From assembly GCF_021735935.1 (NCBI RefSeq), contig NZ_WMDZ01000001.1, positions 1,302,001-1,366,000 on the forward strand: DNA of 64,000 bases, in the 5' to 3' direction. This stretch comes from Sulfitobacter sp. M39. GTDB lineage: Bacteria > Pseudomonadota > Alphaproteobacteria > Rhodobacterales > Rhodobacteraceae. The position numbers were made by a program, and so were the translations under genes. The notes under the pieces were generated by a model. That model ran no database searches. It worked only from the letters and a program-made list of their open reading frames with translations, and was not told the origin of the DNA. Below are positions 28,252 through 37,515 of this stretch, one piece after another; within the stretch, counting starts at the first letter, position 1; each line of letters starts with the position of its first letter.

Positions 28252-29247
28252 ATGAAAGCCATTGGCTATAGCGCGGCGGGCCCTGCGGACACGCTCGATC
28301 TGATTGAAATCGACCGGCCCGAGGTGGGGCCGCGTGATCTGTTGGTCGCGGTGAAAGGCATCTCGGTCAATCCGGTCGACGTGAAGCTGCGCGCCGCCGC
28401 CCAACCCGAAGGTGCTGCGCGCGTTCTGGGCTTTGACGCGGCAGGCGTCGTGGCCGAGGTGGGCGCGTCGGTCACCGGTTATAAGATCGGCGATGAGGTC
28501 TTCTATGCGGGCGACGTCACGCGGGCGGGCACCAATGCGGAATTCCATGCCGTCGATGAACGGATCGTCGGGCGCAAACCAGCCAGCCTCGACTTTACCG
28601 AAGCGTCGGGGCTGCCGCTGACCTCGATCACCGCGTGGGAGATGTTGTTCGACGCATTCCGCCTGACCGAAGGAGGTGGGGCGGGTCAAAGCTTGCTGGT
28701 GATCGGTGGCGCTGGCGGCGTCGGCTCTATCTTGATCCAACTGGCCAAAGCGCTGACCGGGCTTACCGTCATTGCGACGGCCTCTCGGCCCGAGACGCAG
28801 GATTGGGTGCGCAAAATGGGGGCGGATCACGTGGTTGACCATCGCGGTGACCTAGCCGCGCAGCTGGCAGAGCTGGGCCAGACCCCAAACTATGTCGCCG
28901 CGTTGACGGCCACGGACCAGCATTGGCCCGCGATCATCGACTTGATCGCGCCACGCGGCCAGATCGCGCTGATCGACGACCCCGAGGCGCTGGATATCAA
29001 GGCGGCCAAACCCAAGGCGTTGAGCATCCATTGGGAGTTCATGTTCACCCGTTCGATGTTCGGGACCGACGATATGGATGCCCAACAAGACCTGCTGAAC
29101 CGCGTCGCAGCGATGATCGACGCAGGCACATTGCAGTCGACAGTCACCGAACGCGTCGAGGCGCTGACCGTCGAGGCGCTGCGCGCGGCGCATCTGCGGC
29201 AAGAAAGCGGTCGCGTGATTGGCAAACAGGTGCTTGGCGGACTTTAA
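28252..29247 (+). CDS. Zinc-binding alcohol dehydrogenase family protein (quinone reductase-like)
   Basis: A 331-residue MDR-superfamily enzyme. The GroES-like N-terminus has [12 protein letters not shown] and [15 protein letters not shown]; the Rossmann domain has [19 protein letters not shown] near residue 150. Structural zinc cysteines are missing, which fits the zinc-free quinone oxidoreductase branch despite the family name. AAGAAGGAACAAGC precedes the ATG. Divergent LysR gene suggests inducible expression. Confidence 0.9.
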   Translation: MKAIGYSAAGPADTLDLIEIDRPEVGPRDLLVAVKGISVNPVDVKLRAAAQPEGAARVLGFDAAGVVAEVGASVTGYKIGDEVFYAGDVTRAGTNAEFHAVDERIVGRKPASLDFTEASGLPLTSITAWEMLFDAFRLTEGGGAGQSLLVIGGAGGVGSILIQLAKALTGLTVIATASRPETQDWVRKMGADHVVDHRGDLAAQLAELGQTPNYVAALTATDQHWPAIIDLIAPRGQIALIDDPEALDIKAAKPKALSIHWEFMFTRSMFGTDDMDAQQDLLNRVAAMIDAGTLQSTVTERVEALTVEALRAAHLRQESGRVIGKQVLGGL

Positions 29248-29259
29248 GCAATAGAGATC

Positions 29260-29300
29260 ACGCGAGGGCGTGGTGCCATGTTCGCGCCACGCCCCCGCGT
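29260..29300 (+). terminator. Hairpin after the quinone-reductase-like gene
   Basis: ACGCGAGGGCGTGG (29260-29273) pairs with CCACGCCCCCGCGT (29287-29300) with one internal mismatch, 13 bases after the stop. No T-run follows, so termination may depend on other factors. Confidence 0.5.
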
Positions 29301-29408
29301 CCCCTGCGCCTTTGAGGGGGCGCGTAGATTGCCCATAGTTTCGCGCAAGCGCAATCGGGTGCCCATCAGGGCTTGACCTACGCCTGATGAATCAATAATT
29401 CCCGATAT

Positions 29409-29741
29409 ATGGATAAAACTAACGCTCTCGACGCTTTTGCGGCGCTCAGTCAGGTAACCCGCCTTGATGTCTTCCGCCTTCTCATCACAGCCGGAGAAGG
29501 GGGGATGTCGGCAGGCGATATCGGCGACACCTTGGGGGTGCGTCAGAATACGATGTCGACCAACCTCGCGATTTTAGCGCGGTCTGGCCTTATTCGCAGC
29601 AAGCGCGAAGGACGAAGCATTCGTTACTTTGCCGATATGGAGGGGCTGCGCGGTTTGCTCGCCTTTCTGATGGAGGATTGCTGCGGCGGGCGTCCGGAAC
29701 TCTGCCAGCCCATCATAAACGAGCTCGCCTGCCCCTGTTAG
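29409..29741 (+). CDS. arsR: ArsR-family arsenic-responsive repressor
   Basis: A 110-residue winged-helix repressor that should release the ars promoter on binding arsenite. The recognition helix region reads MSAGDIGDTLGVRQNTMSTN. There is no CVC motif in the DNA-binding helix; instead the C-terminus has C91, C92 and C99, plus C108 and C110, which resembles the C-terminal As(III) site of the Acidithiobacillus-type ArsR. First gene of arsR-acr3-arsC-arsH. Confidence 0.92.
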   Translation: MDKTNALDAFAALSQVTRLDVFRLLITAGEGGMSAGDIGDTLGVRQNTMSTNLAILARSGLIRSKREGRSIRYFADMEGLRGLLAFLMEDCCGGRPELCQPIINELACPC

Positions 29742-29844
29742 GCGCGCATGGGGGAGGTGCCGCAGTGGGACTGTAACATTCCTGTGCTGACATCGGGCAA
29801 CCACATACTCACGGCCAAGGGGCTGCAATTTCTGAAGGTTCGAT

Positions 29845-30912
29845 ATGACTGATACGACACTTCCCGCGGCGGCGGGTCTGGGCACGTTTGAAAAATGGCT
29901 GTCCGTCTGGGTTGCGCTGGCGATTGGCGCGGGGTTGCTGCTTGGCAATCTATTCCCGACTGCGTTTGGTATGCTTGCCGGGCTTGAGGTGGCGTCGGTG
30001 AACCTGCCCGTTGCGGTGCTGATCTGGGCGATGGTGTTCCCGATGATGGTCGGGGTGGATTTCGGAGCCTTGCGTCAGGTGGGGGACAAGCCGAAAGGGT
30101 TGGTTGTCACGGTGGTGGTGAACTGGCTGATCAAACCCTTCACCATGGCCGCCCTTGGCGTGTTGTTTTTTAACTACTTTTTCGCGGGTCTGATCCCGCC
30201 GGATGACGCGCAGGCCTATCTTGCGGGCGTTATCCTGCTGGGGGCCGCGCCCTGTACCGCGATGGTGTTCGTCTGGTCGAACCTGACGCGGGGGGATGCG
30301 ACCTATACGCTGGTGCAGGTGAGCGTGAACGACGTCATCATGGTGTTCGCCTTCGCGCCCATCGTTGCCTTTCTGCTGGGGGCCACGGATATCGTTGTGC
30401 CCTGGGATACGCTGCTGTTGTCCGTGGGCCTTTACGTGATGCTGCCGCTTTTGGTGGGGTATCTGACGCGCCAGCGGCTGATTGCGCAAGGCGGCGAAGC
30501 GGCGGTGGATCGGTTCAAGTCGGGTGTGCAGCCGTTTTCGATCATTGGTCTGCTTGTGACGGTGGTCTTGCTTTTCGCTTTTCAGGGCGAGGTGATCCTG
30601 GACCGGCCGCTGGTGATTGCCTTGATCGCTGTGCCCCTTCTGATCCAGTCCTACGGGATATTCTTTCTGGCCTACGGGGTCGCGCGGGCCTGGGGCATTC
30701 CCTTCAACGTCGCGGCACCCTGCGCCTTGATCGGCACCTCCAACTTTTTTGAGCTGGCCGTCGCGGTTGCGATCAGCCTTTTCGGGCTCGGATCCGGTGC
30801 GGCATTGGCGACGGTCGTCGGTGTCTTGGTCGAAGTGCCTGTCATGCTGTCGCTTGTGGCTTTTGCAAATAGAACCCGCCACTGGTTCCCTGCCTCGGAG
30901 GGTTCAGCATGA
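29845..30912 (+). CDS. acr3: Arsenite efflux transporter, ACR3 family
   Basis: A 355-residue inner-membrane protein with about ten hydrophobic segments that exports arsenite. The family landmarks are visible: [31 protein letters not shown] with the conserved Cys of the transport helix near residue 137, and [18 protein letters not shown] near 300. The frame ends by overlapping arsC by four bases (ATGA). Confidence 0.95.
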   Translation: MTDTTLPAAAGLGTFEKWLSVWVALAIGAGLLLGNLFPTAFGMLAGLEVASVNLPVAVLIWAMVFPMMVGVDFGALRQVGDKPKGLVVTVVVNWLIKPFTMAALGVLFFNYFFAGLIPPDDAQAYLAGVILLGAAPCTAMVFVWSNLTRGDATYTLVQVSVNDVIMVFAFAPIVAFLLGATDIVVPWDTLLLSVGLYVMLPLLVGYLTRQRLIAQGGEAAVDRFKSGVQPFSIIGLLVTVVLLFAFQGEVILDRPLVIALIAVPLLIQSYGIFFLAYGVARAWGIPFNVAAPCALIGTSNFFELAVAVAISLFGLGSGAALATVVGVLVEVPVMLSLVAFANRTRHWFPASEGSA

Positions 30913-31331
30913 GCGTTGTCATTCACCATAACCCCGACTGCGGCACGTCCCGCAATGTGCTGGCCATCATAAAAGCATCGGGGGTGGAGCCGGTGGTGAT
31001 CCCCTATCTTGATACCGGCTGGACGCGCGGACAGCTTCTGGGGCTTTTTGCGGCGGCGGGTTTGACGCCGCGCAGCGCCCTACGGGTAAAGCGGTCTCCG
31101 GCAGAGGCATTGGGGCTGCTTGATCCCGACGTGGGCGACGAAGCGCTTCTGGACGCCATGCTGGAACACCCCATTCTGGTCAATCGCCCCATCGTCTGCA
31201 CGCCCAAAGGCGTCCGGCTGTGCCGCCCAAGCGAGGCCGTGTTGGACTTGCTGGACCACCTGCCACCGGGGCCGCTGACCAAGGAAGACGGCTCTTTACT
31301 GATTGACGCGGAAGGAAACCGAGTTGCCTGA
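30909..31331 (+). CDS. arsC: Arsenate reductase, glutaredoxin-dependent type
   Basis: A 140-residue enzyme reducing arsenate to arsenite with glutathione/glutaredoxin. The active site [13 protein letters not shown] places the catalytic Cys at residue 11; [20 protein letters not shown] near 96-115 holds the arginine anion-binding residues. It feeds the Acr3 exporter encoded immediately upstream, which it overlaps. Confidence 0.95.
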   Translation: MSVVIHHNPDCGTSRNVLAIIKASGVEPVVIPYLDTGWTRGQLLGLFAAAGLTPRSALRVKRSPAEALGLLDPDVGDEALLDAMLEHPILVNRPIVCTPKGVRLCRPSEAVLDLLDHLPPGPLTKEDGSLLIDAEGNRVA

Positions 31332-32034
31332 TGCCCCGAACCTCGATGACACCCATTTCAAAGCGATTGATGAGGCGCGTCTGTTCGAACCCGCAGCAGA
31401 CGCGGACCGCCCGCGTATCCTGTTGCTTTACGGATCACTGCGGGACCGTTCGTTCAGCCGGCTCATGACCGAAGAAGCCGCGCGCATTCTGACACGCTTG
31501 GGGGCCGAGACGCGTACCTATTCGCCGTCTGGTCTGCCGCTGCCGGATGATGCCGACGCCAGTCACCCCAAAGTGCAGGAGCTGCGCGATCTGGTCACAT
31601 GGTCAGATGGGATGGTCTGGTGTTCACCCGAACGCCACGGGGCCATGACCGGCATCATGAAAACCCAGATCGACTGGATTCCGCTGTCCTTGGGCGGTGT
31701 GCGCCCGACGCAGGGCAAAACGCTGGCTGTCATGCAGGTCAGCGGGGGGTCACAAAGCTTTAACGCCGTGAACCAGCTGCGCATCCTTGGGCGTTGGATG
31801 CGGTTGCTCACGATCCCGAACCAGTCCTCCACCCCCAAAGCCTTTCTGGAGTTTGACGACGCGGATCGGATGAAGCCATCGCCGTTCTATGATCGGGTCG
31901 TTGATGTCATGGAAGAGCTGGTGAAGTTCACGATGCTGACCAAAGACAGGAAAGACTACCTGCTGGATCGCTATAGCGAGCGTAAGGAAAGCGCCGCCGA
32001 GTTGTCGAAGCGCGTGAACCAGAAGTCGATCTGA
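31324..32034 (+). CDS. arsH: ArsH NADPH-dependent FMN reductase / organoarsenical oxidase
   Basis: 236 residues if started at the TTG at 31324, seven bases after GGAAGGA and overlapping the arsC stop by eight bases; a TTG at 31303 is in frame but has no ribosome site. The flavodoxin-like fold shows [40 protein letters not shown] and [17 protein letters not shown]. ArsH proteins oxidise trivalent methylarsenicals or reduce quinones and Fe(III). Confidence 0.92.
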   Translation: MPDAPNLDDTHFKAIDEARLFEPAADADRPRILLLYGSLRDRSFSRLMTEEAARILTRLGAETRTYSPSGLPLPDDADASHPKVQELRDLVTWSDGMVWCSPERHGAMTGIMKTQIDWIPLSLGGVRPTQGKTLAVMQVSGGSQSFNAVNQLRILGRWMRLLTIPNQSSTPKAFLEFDDADRMKPSPFYDRVVDVMEELVKFTMLTKDRKDYLLDRYSERKESAAELSKRVNQKSI

Positions 32035-32198
32035 CCGGTGCATCGTTGCCGGTGATGCGTGGCCTCGGGCGCCTCGTCTGGCGGGGTAAGGCAAAGATGA
32101 TCACACCATTGCGTCTTTGGTTTTACTATGGGGCCTTCAGGGGGTAAGACAGGCCAACGGCATGGCTGCTTTTCACCACTTTCAACAAAGGCTTTCCC

Positions 32199-33125
32199 AT
32201 GGCCACCAAGACCAATCTGCACCCCCGCAACCTCCACAACGAGGGGTATGATTTCGCGCGTCTGATTGCGGTCCTCCCCGAGCTTGAGCCGTTTACCGGC
32301 CCCAATCCAGCGGGGCAGACCACCATCGATTTTCGGGACGTGGCGGCTGTGCGTATGCTCAATCGGGCGCTGCTCAAGGCGGATTACGGCATTGATTTCT
32401 GGGACATCCCGCCGAACTATCTTTGCCCGCCTATTCCGGGGCGCGTCGATTATATCCACCATCTGGCCGATCTGCTTGCACGCAGCAACAACAACGAGAT
32501 CCCGCGCGGGCCGAAGATCAAGGCGTTGGACATCGGCACCGGTGCAAGCCTGGTCTACCCGCTGACGGGGCACAGCGCCTATGGCTGGCAGTTTACCGGT
32601 GTCGATATCGACCCTGTGGCCATCAAGTCTGCGCAACAGATTGCAAAGGCCAACGCGCTGGACGTGGACCTGCGGCTGCAAGAGAACCGCGAGGATATTT
32701 TCAACGGGTTGATCAAGCCCGACGACCGTTTTCACGTCACCCTGTGCAATCCGCCCTTTCACGCCTCGATAGAGAGGGCGACGAAGGGCACGCAACGGAA
32801 GTGGGCGAACCTTGGCAAAGGGCGGTCAGGCAAGCTTAATTTCGGCGGGCAAAACGCCGAGCTTTGGTGCCCCGGCGGCGAGATCAAATTCATCGCCAGC
32901 ATGGTCGACCAAAGCCGCGCGATTGCGGGGCAATGTCTGTGGTTTACGTCACTTGTGTCGAAAAAGGACAACGTGCAGACGCTTTATAAAATCCTGAAAA
33001 AGGCCAAGGTCGCCAACTGCGATGTGGTCGAAATGGCGCAGGGGCAAAAAACCAGCCGGTTCATCGCCTGGACATTCATCAAGAAAGATCAGCGTGCGTC
33101 CTTTATGAAGGGATCCGCGCGCTAG
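32199..33125 (+). CDS. rlmF: 23S rRNA (adenine(1618)-N(6))-methyltransferase
   Basis: A 308-residue SAM-dependent methyltransferase. It begins LHPRNLHNEGYDFARLIAVLPELEPF, the RlmF signature; motif I is ALDIGTGASLVYPL near residue 110 and motif IV is CNPPFHAS near 187, typical of N6-adenine methylation. It stands alone between the ars operon and a convergent channel gene. Confidence 0.93.
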   Translation: MATKTNLHPRNLHNEGYDFARLIAVLPELEPFTGPNPAGQTTIDFRDVAAVRMLNRALLKADYGIDFWDIPPNYLCPPIPGRVDYIHHLADLLARSNNNEIPRGPKIKALDIGTGASLVYPLTGHSAYGWQFTGVDIDPVAIKSAQQIAKANALDVDLRLQENREDIFNGLIKPDDRFHVTLCNPPFHASIERATKGTQRKWANLGKGRSGKLNFGGQNAELWCPGGEIKFIASMVDQSRAIAGQCLWFTSLVSKKDNVQTLYKILKKAKVANCDVVEMAQGQKTSRFIAWTFIKKDQRASFMKGSAR

Positions 33126-33158
33126 AACAGCCATGCACGTGTCTGATACCCCGCGACA

Positions 33159-33938
33159 CTAACCGCCCGTATCGCCCTTCGTCTCGATCTTGAGCGTGGT
33201 GCCGCAGTGTTTGCAGTGAACGGCGTCTGTCTCGTGACGGTTCAGGCCACATTCGGGGCAGGTGTGCTTGATCTTGGAGGGTTGGAAAATCGTCCGCGCC
33301 AATTGCACGAACAGCGCGACCCCGACCACCATGATGAACACCGACAGCAGCTTGCCCCCCGTTGTCGTCATCGTGATATCGCCAAAACCCGTTGTCGTCA
33401 GCGTCGCCACTGTAAAGTATAGTGCATCGACATAGCCCGCGACGCCCGCGTCCTCTTCAAAGGTCAGCACAAACACCAGCGATGTGATGACAAAGATGAA
33501 CACCAGCAGGTTGACCGCCGCAAGGATCGCGTCCTCGTGTTTGCGGAAAAACGCGCTTTCGCGTCGCAGATCGTGCAGCAGGTGATAGGCATGGATCAGC
33601 CGCAAACCGCGCAAGACCCGCAGGAACGCAAAGCTTTCGGCCATAAGCGGTGCCAGTACCAGCGATATCACCACAACCAGATCAGCAAGGGTGTAGATCC
33701 GCGTCAGCTCTTTGCGCAGGTTCGTAGAGATCCAAAGACGCGCGGCAAGGTCGAACAGGATGAACAGACCAAAGAACGCATTGACCGCCGTAATCACCGG
33801 CGTTGACGGCAGCGCGGCAGTGGCAATGAAATAGATGATCGTCAGGGAATCAAACAGGATCAACCCGTAACGAAACCGCCGCGAGCGCGTGCTGTGCCCA
33901 TCGTATAAAGATTTAATCGTACTGCGTAGACTGTTCAT
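33159..33938 (-). CDS. Voltage-gated-like potassium channel with C-terminal zinc ribbon
   Basis: A 259-residue membrane protein of the six-helix ion-channel family. The S1-S4-like part includes RVLRGLRLIHAYHLL, an arginine-bearing helix near 110-125; the pore loop and filter is TVATLTTTGFGD near residue 185, with TGFG in place of TVGYG-type sequences. After the last helix come CPEC and CKHC, a small zinc ribbon at the C-terminus. Probably a K+ channel, regulation unknown. Confidence 0.85.
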   Translation of the reverse strand: MNSLRSTIKSLYDGHSTRSRRFRYGLILFDSLTIIYFIATAALPSTPVITAVNAFFGLFILFDLAARLWISTNLRKELTRIYTLADLVVVISLVLAPLMAESFAFLRVLRGLRLIHAYHLLHDLRRESAFFRKHEDAILAAVNLLVFIFVITSLVFVLTFEEDAGVAGYVDALYFTVATLTTTGFGDITMTTTGGKLLSVFIMVVGVALFVQLARTIFQPSKIKHTCPECGLNRHETDAVHCKHCGTTLKIETKGDTGG

Positions 33939-34107
33939 CGTTTCAACTTGCTACCTGTTTCGGGGACGGTCACGCGAGATGCCGTTGGCCATCAAACTGG
34001 AGCAGTTTACCTCGAAATCAATTGCTTGCGTGGAAGCGGCACGCGGGCACCGTTCGGTCTGACTCTACCAGACCGGCGAACACCTCAGGCGTATATCAGG
34101 CGCAAGG

Positions 34108-35166
34108 TCAGCGCAGACGTTGTTCCGTGTTGGCGTCAAACAGCATCGCCCGCTCGGGTGGGATTTTCACGCCAACCTGCGCCCCTTCGCGCGACCGGTC
34201 GTCGCCGCGTTCCTCGACGATGATCTTGGCACCAGTGTCGGACAGTAGGTGAACATAGGATACTCCGCCAAGGGCTTCGGTCATTTCGACGGTGAAGCCT
34301 TTGCCTTGGGGGTCAATTTCGATGTGCTCTGGCCGGATGCCGAGGGTGATGTCCCGGCCGTCTTCGGGTGGGGTCACGGGCAGGGCATAGCTGCCGTCCA
34401 ACCCGTCCAGCACGACCTTGCCGCCGCTGGTAGTGCCATCCAGAAAGTTCATCGCGGGCGAACCGATGAAGCCTGCCACAAAGCGGTTGTCAGGATCGCG
34501 GTAGAGGTCAAGCGGTGCGCCGACCTGTTCGATCCGGCCCTTGCGCAGCACAACGATCTTATCGGCGAGGGTCATCGCCTCTACCTGATCGTGAGTGACA
34601 TAGACCATCGTCGCCCCGATTTCCTTATGCAGGCGGGCGATCTCGACGCGCATTTCGACACGCAGCTCGGCGTCGAGGTTGGATAGCGGTTCGTCGAACA
34701 GAAAGACTTCGGGGCCGCGTACGATGGCGCGCCCGATGGATACGCGTTGCCGCTGGCCCCCCGACAGGGCAGCGGGCTTGCGGTCAAGATACTCTTCCAA
34801 CTTCAGGATCCGCGTCGCCTCGGCCACCTTCTGGGCGATCTCGGCTTTGGGGTGGCCGTTCATTTTTAGGCCAAACCCCATGTTGTCGCGCACGGTCATA
34901 TGCGGATACAGCGCGTAGGTCTGGAACACCATCGCGACCCCGCGCTCTGCCGGGTCCATGCGGGTCACATCCCGGTCGCCGATGCTCATGCTGCCTTCGG
35001 TGGTTTCTTCCAGCCCGGCAATCATGCGCAGCAAGGTCGACTTGCCGCAGCCTGACGGGCCGACAAAAACGCAGAACTCGCCATTTTCGATTTCAAGGTC
35101 GATCCCGTGTATCACCTGAACACCGCCATAGCGTTTCACGACATCTTTCATGACGACACCGGCCAT
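34108..35166 (-). CDS. Sugar ABC transporter ATP-binding protein (UgpC/MalK type)
   Basis: 352 residues from the ATG at 35164-35166 (MAGVVMKDVVKRYGG), preceded by AAGGAAG. Walker A GPSGCGKST, signature LSGGQRQRV, Walker B VFLFDEPLSNLD and a C-terminal TOBE domain with GIRPEHIE are present. It follows the IclR gene by 13 bases, and divergently from the binding-protein/permease operon; since that operon lacks an ATPase, this gene very likely supplies it. Confidence 0.94.
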   Translation of the reverse strand: MAGVVMKDVVKRYGGVQVIHGIDLEIENGEFCVFVGPSGCGKSTLLRMIAGLEETTEGSMSIGDRDVTRMDPAERGVAMVFQTYALYPHMTVRDNMGFGLKMNGHPKAEIAQKVAEATRILKLEEYLDRKPAALSGGQRQRVSIGRAIVRGPEVFLFDEPLSNLDAELRVEMRVEIARLHKEIGATMVYVTHDQVEAMTLADKIVVLRKGRIEQVGAPLDLYRDPDNRFVAGFIGSPAMNFLDGTTSGGKVVLDGLDGSYALPVTPPEDGRDITLGIRPEHIEIDPQGKGFTVEMTEALGGVSYVHLLSDTGAKIIVEERGDDRSREGAQVGVKIPPERAMLFDANTEQRLR

Positions 35167-35179
35167 ATACGACTTCCTT

Positions 35180-35965
35180 TTATGAGGGGACAGAGGGAGA
35201 CTGCCAGGACTGCGCCTCGGCCCCGATGCGGGTGGCACACTCAAGCAGGGCAGGGCGGAACGCATTCAGACCGTCCAGCGTATGACGGTGTGTTGCAGTT
35301 GCAATGGATACGGCACCCACGACGCGACCCGCGTCGGTCAAGATGGGGGCGGCGATGCTGATGATGCCGGCCTCGTGTTCTTCGCGGTCAAAGGCGATGC
35401 CCTCGGCGCGAATCTGTTCCAGCTCGCGCACAAGGGTTTCGGTGCTGGTATGGGTGGCATCGGTATATTTCAAAAACGCCTGCTGCTGTAGCGCCTGTGC
35501 TTGTGCCTCGGGTTCAAGATACGCGAGAATCGCCTTGCCGACACCTGTGCAATAGGCGGGGGCGACCTGACCGGTGCGCGCCAATGTGGCAAAACGGCTG
35601 CTGGCCTGACGCTTGTCAACGAACACGACCTGGCCGTTGTCGATTTGCGCAAGGTGGATCGCCTCGCGCAGGCGTTCGCCGAGGGCGCTGATATAGGGGG
35701 CGGCAATGGGTGCGAGCGAGGCTTGCGACCATGCGGAATGGGCAAGGCTGACCAGACGGATGCCCGGCGCATAGGTCTGCTGATCCTTGTCATAGCTTAG
35801 CATACGTTGACTGGTGAGCGTCTGAAGTAGCCGATACAGCGTCGGTTTTGGAAACTCCGATGTCTCCAGCAACTCGCGCATGCGGACAGGGCGGCCCATT
35901 GCTGTCACCTGATCCAGCACGCTCAGCGCCTTTGCAACAGTCCCGTCGCTGTTCACCACATTCAT
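35180..35965 (-). CDS. IclR-family transcriptional regulator of the galactoside locus
   Basis: A 261-residue regulator. Residues 5-65 are the winged helix (KALSVLDQVTAMGRPVRMRE, then LLETSEFPKPTLYRLLQTL), and about 80-250 form the IclR effector domain (GVGKAILAYLEPEA, FDREEHEAGIISIAAPI). GGAGAACGAT precedes the ATG. It is transcribed with the ABC ATPase and diverges from the ten-gene catabolic operon; the ligand is probably galactose, galactonate or the keto-deoxy acid, by analogy with the pathway. Confidence 0.92.
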   Translation of the reverse strand: MNVVNSDGTVAKALSVLDQVTAMGRPVRMRELLETSEFPKPTLYRLLQTLTSQRMLSYDKDQQTYAPGIRLVSLAHSAWSQASLAPIAAPYISALGERLREAIHLAQIDNGQVVFVDKRQASSRFATLARTGQVAPAYCTGVGKAILAYLEPEAQAQALQQQAFLKYTDATHTSTETLVRELEQIRAEGIAFDREEHEAGIISIAAPILTDAGRVVGAVSIATATHRHTLDGLNAFRPALLECATRIGAEAQSWQSPSVPS

Positions 35966-36043
35966 ATCGTTCTCCGTCCCTCAGGGCGCTGCATCCTGTG
36001 GGGTCTTTTGACTGACCCATCCCCCATGCAGCGCACCAAACTG

Positions 36044-36073
36044 TTGACAAGGCTAGCGAGCTTGATCTTATAT
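36044..36073 (+). promoter_or_regulatory. Putative sigma-70 promoter of the galactoside operon
   Basis: TTGACA at 36044-36049 and TTATAT at 36068-36073 are separated by 18 bases, about 70 bases before the binding-protein ATG. The TTGACA match is exact; the -10 is in an AT-rich TATATATCAATATA stretch that could also be read slightly shifted. Confidence 0.55.
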
Positions 36074-36091
36074 ATCAATATACAAAACTAA

Positions 36092-36108
36092 GTTTCAAAT
36101 AATGAGAC
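36092..36108. promoter_or_regulatory. Imperfect inverted repeat, candidate IclR operator
   Basis: GTTTCA-AATAA-TGAGAC has one mismatch between its arms and lies between the promoter and the start of the binding-protein gene. Its position just downstream of the promoter suits repression. Binding by the divergently encoded IclR protein is inferred only from the layout. Confidence 0.35.
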
Positions 36109-36142
36109 AGTTTTGGATTGCGGAAGCATCAGGGAGGATACC

Positions 36143-37402
36143 ATGCATTCCATTCTCAAGAGGTCACTCGCGGCTGTTGTCGCTGCGGGATTTTCAACAT
36201 CGTTTGCTGTCGCGGACGAAAGCCAGCTTTCAGGGGAGCTCAAGATCACCTCTGACATGTCGAACCCCGCGCCGCGCGCGGTGATGGAGAGTTTGGCAGC
36301 GGGTTTCGGAGAGCTGCATCCGGACGTCGATATCGAACTGACGATCGTCGACCGCGAGGCGTGGAAAACGCAGATCCGGAATGCCTTGGGGGCGAACCCG
36401 CCCGATGTGATCAACTGGTATGCCGCGAACCGCATGGGCCCTTATGTCTCTGCCGGGTTGTTCGAAGACATCTCTGATATGTATGCCAACGGCGATCTGC
36501 CCGGGCTTGAGTCTGTCAAAGGTGCGCTGACCATCGACGGCAAGCAATATGGTGTGCCCTATACCTACTATCAGTGGGGCATGTACTACCGCGAAGATAT
36601 CTTCAAGGAACTGGGACTGACCGAGCCTGAAACCTTTGAGCAAGAGCTTGCGAACTGCGAAAAGATCGTTGCCTCGGGCCGTGCGTGCTATGCCATCGGG
36701 ACCAAGTTCCTGTGGACCGCTGGCGGCTGGTTCGACTATCTGAACATGCGCACCAACGGGTTTGACTTCCACATGGAGCTGGCCCGTGGCGAGGTGCCCT
36801 GGACCGATCCGCGCGTCCGCGAAACCTTTGCCAACTGGCGCAAGATCATCGACATGGGCGGCTATGTCGCCGATCACCAATCCTATTCCTGGCAGGAAGC
36901 GTTGAACTTCATGATCGACGGCGAGGCGGTGGCCTATCTGATGGGGAACTTCGCCGTTGCCGCGATGCGCGAAGGCGGCCTGGACGACAGCCAGATCGAC
37001 TTCTACCAGTTCCCGAAGATCGCGGATGTGCCACAGGGCGAGGATGCCCCGACCGACACGTTCCACATCCCGTCAGGAGCCAAGAACAAGGAAAACGCCC
37101 GCGCGTTCCTTCAGTATGTGACATCGGCTGATGTGCAGACCAAGATCAACGCAGGCGACGCCTTGGGGCAGCTGCCCATCAACTCTGAATCCTCGGTCGA
37201 TAAGGACGAGTTCCTCGAGCAGGGGTTCGAGATGCTGAACACCAGCGCCAAGGGCGGTGTGGCCCAGTTCTTTGACCGCGACTTCAGCGCCGAGATGGCC
37301 AGCGTCGGCATGGAGGGGTTGCAGGAATTCATGGTGGTTCCCGACAACCTTGACGACATCCTAGAGCGTCTCGAAGAAACGCGTCAGCGCATCTACGAAT
37401 AA
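36143..37402 (+). CDS. Sugar ABC transporter substrate-binding protein
   Basis: A 419-residue extracellular binding protein (family 1, as for oligosaccharides). The ATG at 36143 follows GGGAGG and opens a signal peptide ending near TSFAVA. The ligand-binding fold shows GFGELHPDVDIELTIVDREA, NPPDVINWYAANRM and GVPYTYYQWGMYYRED with several aromatic residues suited to sugar stacking. First gene of the operon, followed by a hairpin at 37415-37439. The neighbouring hydrolases suggest a galactoside ligand. Confidence 0.93.
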   Translation: MHSILKRSLAAVVAAGFSTSFAVADESQLSGELKITSDMSNPAPRAVMESLAAGFGELHPDVDIELTIVDREAWKTQIRNALGANPPDVINWYAANRMGPYVSAGLFEDISDMYANGDLPGLESVKGALTIDGKQYGVPYTYYQWGMYYREDIFKELGLTEPETFEQELANCEKIVASGRACYAIGTKFLWTAGGWFDYLNMRTNGFDFHMELARGEVPWTDPRVRETFANWRKIIDMGGYVADHQSYSWQEALNFMIDGEAVAYLMGNFAVAAMREGGLDDSQIDFYQFPKIADVPQGEDAPTDTFHIPSGAKNKENARAFLQYVTSADVQTKINAGDALGQLPINSESSVDKDEFLEQGFEMLNTSAKGGVAQFFDRDFSAEMASVGMEGLQEFMVVPDNLDDILERLEETRQRIYE

Positions 37403-37414
37403 CGCTAAAGCGTC

Positions 37415-37439
37415 GCGTCCTCCCGCATCGGGGGGACGC
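37415..37439 (+). terminator. Hairpin between binding-protein and permease genes
   Basis: GCGTCCTCCC pairs with GGGGGGACGC around the loop GCATC (ten pairs including one G-U). No T-run follows. Such stems after binding-protein genes usually stabilise the upstream mRNA or partly terminate, giving more binding protein than permease. Confidence 0.6.
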
Positions 37440-37515
37440 AACCAGCCGCCTCAATCCATTCGCAAGCCCGCCGACGGCCGGTTTTCGCATGTGTTGATTT
37501 ACCGGAGACCACGGC

